NCBI GenBank assembly: GCA_019321725.1 | Contig: CM033118.1 | Span: 14,596,071-14,660,070, forward strand | DNA: 64,000 nt | Reading direction: 5' to 3' | Source of the DNA: Paulownia fortunei | Lineage: Eukaryota; Streptophyta; Magnoliopsida; Lamiales; Paulowniaceae | Shown: piece by piece, positions 49,318 to 59,817 of the stretch | How positions within the stretch are numbered: position 1 is the first letter of the stretch | Layout of the letters: each line of letters begins with the position of its first letter | Position numbers and translations under genes: made by a program | Notes under the pieces: generated by a model | Database searches by the model: none | Told to the model about the DNA's origin: nothing | Seen by the model: only the letters and a program-made list of their open reading frames with translations

Positions 49318-52300
49318 ATGACAGTCAGAACTCCTAGCACACCAGCCTCAAAAATTGACAGGACGCCAGTAGCTACTCCGGGGGGGCACAGAGCAAGGGA
49401 AGAGAAAATCGTGGTAACAATACGGTTAAGGCCTTTGAACAAGAGGGAGCAATCCTCTAAAGACCAGATAGCCTGGGAATGCACTGATGATCATACCATT
49501 GTGTACAGACTGAACCCACACGACCGTGCAGCTCAACCAACCTCTTTCATGTTTGGTAATTAAATGATAACCACGAATGTTCTTGTTGTCATAAAATTTA
49601 CATGCGTTGATTAAAGAGAAATTCAAGCACATGATCTTTTCAGATAAAGTGTTTGGTCCTGATTGCGCAACTGAAGCTGTATATGAGGATGGAGTGAAGA
49701 CTGTGGCCCTATCTGCTCTCATGGGAATCAATGGTAATTTTTGTTCTTCAATTGCTAGTAGGAACAAAATTATCAATTCTCCTTTACTAAGGATTCTAAC
49801 AAAATTGTTAATTCTCCTTTACTTAGGATTCTCAAGATAGTTTTTATGTTGACATATTTGTTGCAGCAACCATATTTGCCTACGGACAAACTAGCAGTGG
49901 GAAAACTTACACAATGAGAGGAATTACGGAGAAAGCTGTTAATGATATATACATGCATATAATGAATGTAAGCTTTCAGAATTTGCTGCGCCACTATTAT
50001 GTTAATGCTCATTTATCCTACAAAATTGGAGTTAGACGACAATCAGTGAGAAGGTAAAGAATTGAGCGGTTGGGGGCATATAAATATTTTTTTTTTAACC
50101 TAAAAATTAGGTTTTTTTGCTTATTGAAGCAATATAATTTGGAAGTACTGTAGATAATAACAACACTGTATCTCAGTTATTGGGAAGTTTTGTAGATAAT
50201 TAAAGTGTTTTATCTGAAATATTTTCATTTGGAGGAGTAGAGTTTACCAATGTTCTTAATGTCTTCTTCTCTTTAAATCCAAATGGTTGTGACATTGCAA
50301 TTCTCTTCCTATATTATCCTATTTTATATTCATCTCATAGTTTAAACAGAAGCAAAATTCCAAACAAGGTATAGATATCAATTCAGTAAAGAACTATTCT
50401 TCCAATCAGAATCTAACCTCTTGTAATTTCGAATACTTCACAGACTCCGGAACGAGACTTCAAAATAAAAATATCTGGCCTTGAAATCTATAACGAGAAT
50501 GTCAGGGATCTACTGAATTCAGAATCTGGCCGTAATCTTAAACTCCTTGACGATCCAGAGGTGACAAACTCATAGCTTTATCTGACTACATGTTTGGAGT
50601 TAGAATTTTGCCTTCTTCACCTATTGCATTTGATGTTAACTTCGCAGAAAGGAACTGTGGTCGAGAAATTGGTGGAAGAGACAGCAAAGGATGACCAACA
50701 CTTAAGACATTTAATCCATATTTGTGATGGTAAACAATTTAAGCTTTTGGGTATCAGTGGCTATGCCTGTCTGCATAGATTAGATGAAAGTGAAATGTAT
50801 TATTGAATACAATTTCTTGCAGCTCAAAGGCAAGTAGGTGAAACTGCCCTTAATGATACTAGCTCGAGATCACACCAAATAATAAGACTGGTCTGTTTTC
50901 GTTTGACATGTCTTGATGGATTTGAGAAGAAAATGTTTAGAAAGCCTAACTTTTTCACTAACTGAAGTTCTTTTGGTTATCTAATGCAGACGATTGAAAG
51001 TACTCTTCGAGAAAATTCAGATTGTGTGAGATCATATGTTGCCAGCTTGGTAAAATTAATCATCTGGTTTCCTTTACTTCAACTTCTAAATCTAGCATGA
51101 AGCAGAAATGACCTTGTGAATTTTTCACTCCTATTTATGTTGTGCAGAACTTTGTAGATTTAGCTGGAAGCGAAAGGGCCTCACAGACAAATGCAGAGGG
51201 TGCCAGGCTTAGGGAAGGCTGTCATATTAACCTTAGCTTGATGACTCTTACAACAGTAATTAGGAAGCTAAGGTCAGCATTAGCATTCATTTAGAAATAA
51301 AACATTATAGGTCTACTCAAGTTGCCTCATATGTTTGCCATTCTTCCAGCTGCTTCTTTTTCATTCTGTTTATCTCGTTATCTAGGAACATTGGGAAGAT
51401 GAGTGCTTTCATGCTGTAACTTGCACCCTTCCTCTTAGTTATGCTTGTTTGTTCAGCTGCTTCTTCTTTATTTTATTTGTCTGGTTTCTGAGGAACATGG
51501 GCAGATGACGAATTTCCATGTTGTGCTTTCACCCTTCCTCTTAGTTATGACTGTTTGCTTTGTTAGTACTAGAGCATCTTAACCATAACCATATTTGGCT
51601 TCATCTCAACTAACTATTTGTTGTTCCTTTTTATTTTTATTTTGTTTAACAAGTAGGGAAGTACATTTCTTCATCTTTTTCCTTTCTGGACAGAGTTACT
51701 GGAACTCTTTTGATGCCTTCTCTTCTTTGAATTGCTCAATTATGAAAGCTGATGTTGCTTAATTGTATAATAAAGTTGACTGAAATGCATGTTTCTATAA
51801 ATTTTTGCAATAAAAGGTGATTGTATTAGATGTTGAAAAATGAGAGATTTTTTCAGTAACCCACTTTTGAAATATGTGAACTTCTCAAGCCAATTTATTG
51901 TGAATAATAATAGCTCAGTTTTTCAAACCATAACCATATTTGGCTGCATCTCAACTAACTATTTGTTGTTCCTTTTTATTTTTATTTTGTTTAACAAGTA
52001 GGGAAGTACATTTCTTCATCTTTTTCCTTTCTGGACAGAGTTACTGGAACTCTTTTGATGCCTTCTCTTCTTTGAATTGCTCAATTATGAAAGCAGATGT
52101 TGCTTAATTGTATAATAAAGTTGACTGAAATGCATGTTTCTATAAATTTTTGCAATAAAAGTTGACTGAATTAGATGTTGAAAAATGAGAGATTTTTCAG
52201 CAACCCACTTTTGAAATATGTGAACTTCTCAAGCCAATTTATTGTGAATAATAGCTCAGTTTCTTTATATTTGGCTTCCAGTGTTGGGAAAAGAAGTGGT

Positions 52301-54830
52301 CACATACCCTATCGAGATTCAAAGCTCACACGAATATTACAGCATTCACTGGGAGGAAATGCTCGTACTGCCATCATATGTACGTTGAGTCCAGCATCAA
52401 GTCATGTTGAACAATCTCGTAATACTCTCTTCTTTGCTACCCGAGCAAAGGAGGTGACAAACAATGCTCAAGTGAACATGGTACTTTTAATTATCAGATG
52501 TTAGTGCATGAGTATGGATGTATAATATTTGAGGGAAGTCGTTCATTCATTCAGAAATTTTGTTTCCACCAGGTTATTTCAGAAAAACAGCTTGTGAAGC
52601 ATTTGCAAAAGGAAGTAGCAAGGCTGGAAGCAGAGCTACGCACACCAGACCCATCTAGTGAGAAAGACGTAAAAATTCGGCAGGTTAGCTACACCGATTT
52701 GTCATAACTCTAGTTTCTAGTTATGGATGGAATTTCTGCAAGTTACTTATGATATGTAAAAATGCTATGTACTTAGATGGAGAGGGAAATGGAGGAGCTC
52801 AGGCGTCAAAGAGATTTAGCACAGTCACAGGTGGATGACTTGCGTAGAAAACTTGAGGAGGAGCAGGTACCTTGTTTTCTCCTTTCTATCTCAACCAATC
52901 TCTGTCAATGGAAGATGTAAAATATTGCACCATCTCATCATAGTAAAACTTTGTCACGTGCATCAAAACAAACATTATTTACATTCTTGTTTTAACCTTA
53001 TTGAAAGTTCATATTCTATGTGTAATACAGAGGGTAAAAATATCTGAGTCGCCTACTCCTGTTGCAAAGAAATGCCTCTCATTTTCAACAATTTTATTAC
53101 CAAAACATGATGGGATGGAGCTAAGTTGCTGTGACAGAACAAGAAATACAATGGGGAGGCAGACAATGAGGCAATCATCAACTGCTCCTTTCACTTTGAT
53201 GCATGAAATTCGGAAACTTGAGCATCTCCAAGAGCAGTTAGGTGAAGAAGCCAATCGAGCCCTTGAGGTACTACAGAAGGAGGTTGCATGTCATAGACAG
53301 GGTAACCAAGACGCAGCAGAGACCATTGCTAAGCTGCAAGCGGAGATAAGGGAAATGCGTGCTATTGAGCCTGCTCCAAAAGAAGTTGAAGTTGGAAGTG
53401 TTGTCTCCATTAACAAGAGTGTCAGTGCAAACCTGAAGGAAGAGATAACCAGGCTTCACTCACAAGGAAGCACCATAGCTGATTTAGAGGAGAAACTAGA
53501 AAATGTTCAGAAGTCAATAGACAAATTAGTAATGTCTCTTCCAGCCAGCAGTGATCAACCTTCTAAGGATACAAATCCAAAGGCCAAGAATTCAGCAAAA
53601 AAGAAGAAATTGCTCCCATTAGCTTCAAGTAATAGTCTCAATAGGCACAACTTCATAAAATCTCCATGTTCACCTTTATCAGCCTCTCAGCAAGTATTGA
53701 ACACTGAGATTGAAAATAGAGCTCCAATGTTTGATGATGATGCTGTGTCCGGAGAAACTCAGGCAATTTCTGAGAAAGATACTCCCACAAAGAGTGAAGG
53801 TGGAGATATCTCATCCAAGGAAAATACTCCATATCGACGTTCAAGTTCAGTCAATATGAGGAAAATGCAGCGAATGTTTCAAAATGCAGCAGAAGAGAAT
53901 GTCAGAAGCATAAAAGCATATGTCACTGAACTGAAAGAACGTGTTGCCAAGCTGCAATACCAGAAACAGCTTCTTGTGTGCCAGGTAAGATAGTGGGGTT
54001 TTTCAAAATCTTTTATTCAAGCTCAATGATAGTCTTCTGCAACCCATTTCAGTTCCATTTGACCACTAGTTGGAATCAATATTTTTTAGGTGCTTGAGCT
54101 GGAAGCAAATGAAGCTGCTGGATACAATTTGGAGGATGATGTGAATGTTCCTGAGATACAGGAAGAGTCACCAGCTTCATGGCATGTGGCTTTTAGAGAG
54201 CAAAGGCAGCAGATCATTGAGTTATGGGATGTTTGCCATGTTTCCATCATTCATAGGACACAATTTTATCTCCTATTCAAGGGGGACCCTGCTGATCAGA
54301 TATACGTGGATGTGGAGCTTAGACGCTTGACATGGCTGCAGCAGCACCTGGTAGAGATTGGAAACGCAAGCCCAGCTCATGTGGGAAATGAGCCCACAAT
54401 CTCTTTATCATCAAGGTTTGTCTCTCTCCAAAAGGAAAAAGTTTATTTAATGATTTAGTTTTAACAATCTCTTTATCTTTGACTATATAACCTGTGGTTC
54501 AGTGTCAGAGCACTGAAGCGGGAAAGAGAGTTTCTGGCAAAGAGGTTGACCACGCGTTTGACAGCAGAAGAAAGAGATGCACTGTACATGAAATGGGAAG
54601 TACCATTGGAGGGAAAACAAAGGAAGATGCAGTTCATAAACAAGCTCTGGACCAATCCCCATGATGGCAGGCATGTACAAGAGAGTGCCGAGATAGTGGC
54701 AAGGCTTGTAGGTTTCTGTGAAGGCGGAAATATGTCAAAAGAGATGTTTGAGCTCAATTTTGTACTTCCCTCTGACAAGAGGCACTGGTTTATTGGCTGG
54801 AACCAGATATCAGACCTTCTTCATTTGTGA
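49318..54830 (+). CDS. NACK1: Kinesin-7 of the NACK1/HINKEL type, 14 coding exons
   Basis: Plus-end-directed motor that carries and activates an NPK1/ANP-type MAPKKK at the phragmoplast equator for cell plate expansion (established for the family). Exons: 49318-49555, 49644-49733, 49867-49967, 50444-50560, 50648-50729, 50823-50890, 50990-51049, 51148-51272, 52282-52480, 52573-52683, 52777-52866, 53031-53984, 54090-54415, 54503-54830; all junctions are GT-AG and keep frame, giving 2889 nt or 962 residues (tobacco NACK1 about 959). The motor domain spans about residues 30-360: P-loop GQTSSGKT 116-123, switch I NDTSSRSH 220-227, switch II DLAGSE 256-261. Coiled coils follow at about 361-430 and 480-600. 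Residues about 700-745 hold the MAPKKK-binding-type coiled coil ([20 protein letters not shown]), and 775-955 the NACK C-terminal domain (DUF3490). TP sites at 144, 678 and 693 match the three CDK sites of tobacco NACK1. No disruption is seen. The start is chosen from [12 protein letters not shown], the family N-terminus. Confidence 0.95.
51345..51570 (+). repeat. Older, diverged duplication in kinesin intron 8
   Basis: CAGCTGCTTCTTTTTCATTC at about 51349 and CAGCTGCTTCTTCTTTATTT at about 51455 start two segments of about 110 bp. Both contain AGGAACAT...GG, a CATG...TG segment and ACCCTTCCTCTTAGTTATG. They differ at many positions, so the event predates the 345-bp duplication. Confidence 0.7.
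51582..52262 (+). repeat. Tandem ~345-bp duplication inside kinesin intron 8
   Basis: ACCATAACCATATTTGGCT starts copies at 51582 and 51927. The copies run in parallel through TTAACAAGTAGGGAAGTAC and GTGAATAATA to about 51926 and 52262. Differences are few (for example CTTCATCTC versus CTGCATCTC, and a six-base indel in GAATTAG). The second copy ends about 20 bp before the exon 9 acceptor. The duplication makes intron 8 (51273-52281, 1009 nt) the longest in the coding part. Confidence 0.9.
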
Positions 54831-55053
54831 GAACATATATTCTTTATGTAGCCTTTCATTTCTGATTCCTTTTTATGAGTTGTGGAGGCTCCTAATTCTT
54901 GAGTCTCCCTTGGTCGTTGTGTTTCGAGTCTAATGATAGTTGGGCTATTTGAAATTAAACAGGATGCAGTTTCCATCATGGCTAACAGTGTAAATTTCAT
55001 TCTTTTGTTTTCATTTGTAGCATTCAAGTGAATGAAGTGAAATATTTATTTCG
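54831..55053 (+). other. Probable 3' UTR of the kinesin gene
   Basis: Follows the TGA at 54828-54830. It is T-rich in the first 150 bases with no open frame of interest. No canonical AATAAA is seen; AAATATTTATT at about 55038 could take part in 3' end formation, but the site cannot be fixed. Confidence 0.4.
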
Positions 55054-55400
55054 CAATTTTCTATATAGCAGTCTGAGCATAATGCCGTAACCACAAGATA
55101 GTGCAAGTCTGCAAGTCCCATTTCAGTTTGGCAAGTGCCTTTACATTACTTTTCTTTTCAGGTTAAAATCAATTTAGTCTGACTGATTTGTGCTCCTAGA
55201 AATCATTAATATAACACTAAAATATGACAATTTTCTGCATTTGCGGTTTGAGCATAAGGCCATAAACACTGTAAATAGGATGCAAGTCTCATTTCAGTTT
55301 ATCAAGTGCCTTATTACTTTTCGTTTCAGGTTAAAATCAGTTTAGTCTGTACTGATTTGTGCTCCTACTAGAAAGCATTAATATCACATTAAAATATGAC
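55054..55400 (+). repeat. Two-copy ~174-bp tandem repeat downstream of the kinesin
   Basis: Copies at about 55054-55227 and 55228-55400 both contain CAATTTTCT, GAGCATAA, CCCATTTCAG or TCTCATTTCAG, TTTCAGGTTAAAATCA, TTTAGTCTG, GATTTGTGCTCCTA and AAAATATGAC. They differ at perhaps one in ten positions. Each copy includes a TTTTCAG|GTTAAAA sequence resembling a splice acceptor, so use in a spliced 3' UTR cannot be excluded. Confidence 0.75.
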
Positions 55401-55959
55401 TAGCTATGCTTATTAGAATTAGACTATAACACAAGGTTCATAAAAAACGAAATGGTAGGAAGAACAAATCTCTAGCTGTTGGATATTGCAGCTGAAATGG
55501 TAGGAAGAACAAACACTTAAAACATTTTTTTTAATCAAAATAGGTGTACGTATGGAGATGTACCAGTCTCTATCCATTGCCATGACGGATGGAGCAGATG
55601 GTAGAGAGGGAAACAGTCCTTACAACCATTGCATTTGGGGGTAGGAACCTGACAAGTGTTAAAAAGTCTTGCTGGCAAGAGGAGTGTTGAGAAATGGCTT
55701 CACCTTCGGGTTGCAAAACTATTGGTAAAGGTAAGGCTGTTGTTGCTTGAGCTCAGTGCAGCACAGAGCAGAAGGAGAATTTAAATTGAAGAAGTATTTG
55801 GCACTCCGACAAAGACTCAGTGCCTGCAGGTTGCATGTTACGTACCGGAAACACGTAACTTAGCTAGGAGCAGTAACATTACACAGCATACTGCAAGTTA
55901 TGATGCTCCCATTTTCAGTCGCTAAGGAGGATCAATGCTGGAGAGACTTGGTGCATTTA
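55401..55959. other. Unassigned intergenic stretch
   Basis: No supported gene. The higher-GC stretch 55545-55830 (GGTGTACGTATGGAGATG onwards) has short open frames with no recognisable domain and may be a decayed gene fragment or an LTR part. The start of the following Gypsy LTR could lie here, for example at TGTTACGTACCGG (about 55844), but no partner LTR exists in the window to prove it. Confidence 0.4.
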
Positions 55960-56559
55960 CTTACCTTTAGTCTTAGCTAAATTTATAGAGAGAAACGAGA
56001 AAAGAAAAGATACATGATGTGGCAAAGACAAAATACCTTTCGCCCTTATAAATGACCAAAAATCACCAAACGCTCCAAGGATCCGCGTCTTTTTTCGCAT
56101 GCTCCTCAAAATATGACATGAGCAGAGAATTGACCGGATGATGTCATCTGGCACTAGGGATGTACGGCTTACGTGTTCTGTATACTATAAATACCCCGTT
56201 GCAAAGTTGTCATAAGGTAACTCTCACTTTGACTTTCCCTTCTATAGTGTTCCTAACGAGACCTCTCGACTTTATCTGAGTTTAGCATTGGAGGGTCTTA
56301 GTTGGGGGCTACCCTGGCGAGCTTGACGTGTGCTCGTGTTGTAGGTCATTTTCAAACTCAAAAGCACCTTGGATCGAGACCTCGTGGACCCGAAGTGAGA
56401 GTATACTGATTTCAACCAAATCAATTAGCGCTGTCTGTGGGAGCTTAGATTGAACAATACTAAATGTTGGAAACCCCAAAGAAAACCACGAGTATTCCTC
56501 AACACATAGCTTCACCCTCACCCTCACTCCAAATTAGAGACAATCAACCTATTTAGGAA

Positions 56560-57930
56560 GATGAGCCCATTCATCTCTACACACAGAAAGAATTAGAACA
56601 ACTAATCAAAGATGTTAGTAGGTAAGTTCTTGCCGAACACGAAAAGAAGGATGCCTTTAATGAAGTCCGAATGGAACAACAAGATGAGACTCCCTTGGCT
56701 AAGGAGCCCCGCATAAAGTCTGACCGAGGCAACATGATGTGACCCCATCAGCTAGGCAGATAGAGTCCAACAAAATGATGGGACAATGGTCTTCAGCTCG
56801 ATGATGTGGACCTCGAAGAGGTTATGAACAAAGTCTTTCCTAAGGCAAAACCCCAAGGTAAAAACAACTTGGAAAAGGTGAACGAGGGAGGAGATGTTCC
56901 CTTCGGAGAAAAAATCATGAAACTAAGAGAACAAATAGAACAAGCTAAGATTAATCTAGATGATTTGAGGATAAGAGAGAAGATATTCCCTTGGGAGTAG
57001 TGGTGTCTGCTTTGTAAAATAGAGGCTCACCCTTTGGCTTTGAAATCCTAGCCGAAGTGGTAACTTTAGGCTCTGTTACCTCACCTTCCAGATATGATGG
57101 AAATAAAGATCTATAGGAGCATTTAACTACATTTGATCATGTAAAGCAATTGTACAACCAGCCAGATGCGACAAATGTAAGGATTTTTGTTACCACACTC
57201 ATTAGTTGAGCTCAAGAATGTTCATGAGCCTTACTATGGGCTCAGTGATCTCATATGAACAGTTGGCTAAGAAATTCTTATACTAGTTTGCCAATTAAAA
57301 GAAAATAAAGAGATCGACCACTCATCTCTTTACTATTAGACAAGAAGATGAGGAACTTTTAAGAGACTTTATAAACCAGTTCAATGACAAGATGTTAGAA
57401 ATCCAAGACATGAGGGTAGACATGGTGATTAGCATCTTTATACATGGGTTGAAGAAAGGGTCATTGACCTCTGTATTGGCTCAAGAACCCCCAGATAGTA
57501 TGGAATAACTGATGGAAATGGCATAATGCTATATTCATGAGGAGGAGATGAATGTTCTGAAATACCAAGAATGGTTTGGGGGTAGTAAACAAGGAAAGGA
57601 ATAGAAAGAGCACAGAGAAGTTTGTTGCCCGTGATTTGAAAAAGATCGCAAGCATGATCCAGAACAAGACCGACCTAGGATAGGCCAATTCAATCAGTAT
57701 ACACCACTCATTGCACCAAGAGTACACTCATTGATAGCTATAGAAGACTCAAATATGTTACAACTGCCAAAAAGATGAGGACTACCCCGAATAGGAGAAA
57801 CTCTGGGCAATACTGCCATTTCCATCGTCATCAGGGTCATGATACATAAGATTATTACTAGTTGAAAGATAAAATAGAGAGATTCATACAACAAGGATAT
57901 TTATAGAACATTGTCCTGAGGAGGAACAAA
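56560..57930 (+). pseudogene. Tat-type Gypsy gag, decayed
   Basis: Pieces in different frames read in order: ELEQLIKDVSR, KIMKLREQIEQAKINLDDL (a charged helical segment in an open frame at 56806-57000), then FEILAEVVT, SRYDGNKDL and FDHVKQLYNQPDATNVRIFV, followed by remnants of the region with DKKMRNF and NTKNGL. This order matches the N-terminal and retrotransposon gag domains of the Tat lineage. There are numerous stops, many at CAA, CAG, CGA or TGG-type positions. Confidence 0.7.
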
Positions 57931-58239
57931 GAAGTGAACAACGGGAGAGTAAGAGATGATCACAGAGTCGTTCCCATGATTGAGAGAAAAATTGGGAAAA
58001 AGAAAAGTGAACTCAGAGACAATCCTCTTCAATGCAAGAACCGGTGGATGATAACTTATCCCAACATCAGGGTAATCTAGATGATTACTAGTGGAATAAA
58101 TGCAGGAGATTCAAGCAATGCCAGGGCCTTAAGAATAGTTGAGAAGAAGCAATCACATTATGTACTAAATGTTCAAATATAACCCCCATTACTGACGATG
58201 ATCATGACTTGGATAAGGTCCCCTCACATCTGAATGATC

Positions 58240-59817
58240 CTATGGTGATCACCATGGATATCACGAATTCCACAGTACAAAAGTGATTGTAGACAATGGC
58301 AACTCAGCAAATGTCATTTTCATGCATGTGTTAAGGAAAATAGAGTTGGATATCATAAACTGTTCATCTAGCGAACACTCTGTTGACTTATTTTGATGGA
58401 AGCGAAGTGGTCCAAATAGGAATTGTTGACCTTCCCACTTCATTGGGGAGGAACTATGAAACTCCTAGTGGTGGATACACCATTCACCTATAGTGTGATA
58501 TTGGGAAGACTAGGGCCTAACCAATTATAGACTATGGTCTCTACCTATTATCTAAATGTGAAATTCTCGACTCGAGCTGGTGTGGCAGAGGTTAAACGTG
58601 ACTAGAGAGCAGCCTAAGAATGTCACAACCTATCTCTTAAAAAGAAACTAAAGAAGCAGAAACAACAGACAATATACCAAAAACTTTAGAAAGGACCTGA
58701 GAAAGGTCACACTTTGTTTGAAATTGAACAAGGGCCGATGAAGAAAGCTAGAATGCAAGATTATCACATACAACTAGCAGAGGAGTATAGGATCATTGAA
58801 TTGGAACCTAGTAACGCTTAAAAAATTACTCGCATCGCTCTAAAATGAACTCAAGCCTAGAGTTAATGACTATGGACTTTTTAAGAAAGAATGTTGATAT
58901 ATTCGCATGGCGACCTACAAACTTCAAAGAAGTTGATCCCGAAGTCATGGTCCATTAATTAATTATCAATCCCTCAAGCAAACCAATGAAATAGAATAAA
59001 AGGAACTTCAGTTCCAAAAGGAACAAGATCACAGATCAGGAGGTCGTTAAATTTTTAGAAGTAGGATACATGTTTGAGGTCCATACTGGTTGGCTAATGT
59101 AGTCATGGTCCCTTAGACTTTGGAAAAGTGGAGGATGTTCGTAGACTACATGGATCTAAACAAAGCATGCCAAATGGCCCATTTCCAATATTAGACTTTC
59201 TATTCATCTCGACTACCGACTGTGATTTACTAAGAATTATGGATGCATATGAGGGGTATCACCAAATCTTCATGGGCAAGGAAGACTGTGTCAAGACCTC
59301 ATTCGTAACTGCAAATGGGATCTATTATTTCAAGGTTATGCCATTAGGCTTGAAGAACGCAAGAGCTACATACCAAAGGCTAGTGAACTAAATGTTTAAG
59401 ACCTGATCGACAAAAACATGGAGGTCTATGTTGACGATATGCTTGTGAAAAGTGAAAAGGAGGAAGACCACTTGACATATTTAGAATAGTTATTTGCAAT
59501 CATGAGATAATTTGGCATGAAGCTGAATCTAGAGAAATGCACTTTCAGGGTTTAGGGAGGAAAATTTCTAGGATATATGGTGAATGAGAGGGGATAGGAC
59601 CAAATCCAGAGAAAATCAAAGCAGTAGACGAGATTAACTCTCTAAGTTCTATAAAAGACGTCCAAACACTTATAGGAAGAATAGTCTCATTGAATAGATT
59701 CATATCAAAGTTGGCTAAAAAGAACCTTCATTTTTTTAGTGTTCAGCGTAAGATGAAAAAATTCTAATGGACAGAGGAATGTGAGAACGTGTTCCCAGAA
59801 CTGAAGAGCTACATGAC
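58240..59817 (+). pseudogene. Tat-type Gypsy pol: protease and reverse transcriptase, decayed
   Basis: Protease traces occur at about 58280-58600 (VVDNGNSANV-like start, then FDGSEVVQIG and SVILGRLGPNQL, and STYYLNVKFSTRAGVAEV). Reverse transcriptase traces run from about 59120: YMDLNKAC, then IMDAYEGYHQIFMGKED, KTSFVTANGIYYFKVMPLG and NARATYQRLVN in an 87-codon open frame at 59128-59391. The catalytic motif VYVDDMLVKSEKEED follows, with YVDD at 59427-59438. Stops and shifts separate these blocks. The motif spelling YVDDMLVKS is typical of Tat elements. Confidence 0.8.

Larger units (their letters stand above)
55960..59817 (+). mobile_element. Tat-type Ty3/Gypsy retrotransposon, 5' part, decayed
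   Basis: LTR features are a TATA-like ACTATAAATACCCC (about 56184) and GCATTGGAGGGTCTTAG (about 56287). Just after the presumed LTR end comes ATTAGCGCTGTCTGTGGGA (56424-56442), which matches the segment that follows the 5' LTR in plant Tat/Retand elements. Gag, protease and reverse transcriptase follow in order on the plus strand and all are broken by many stops. The element is cut in the reverse transcriptase-RNase H linker by the element starting at 59818; its 3' half lies beyond the window. The left end is uncertain. Confidence 0.75.

Noticed and set aside
52175..52504. Kinesin exon 9 starting at 52175
   Set aside because: The open frame extends upstream into intron 8; the acceptor at 52281/52282 joins exon 8 in frame and restores the conserved [15 protein letters not shown] segment.
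53001..53030. Alternative kinesin start or exon 12 extension at 53001
   Set aside because: The acceptor TAATACAG at 53030 gives the right phase with exon 11; the preceding bases are intron.
55560..55800. Possible exon of another gene downstream of NACK1
   Set aside because: Slightly richer in GC but with stops in every frame over 100 bp and no recognisable motif.
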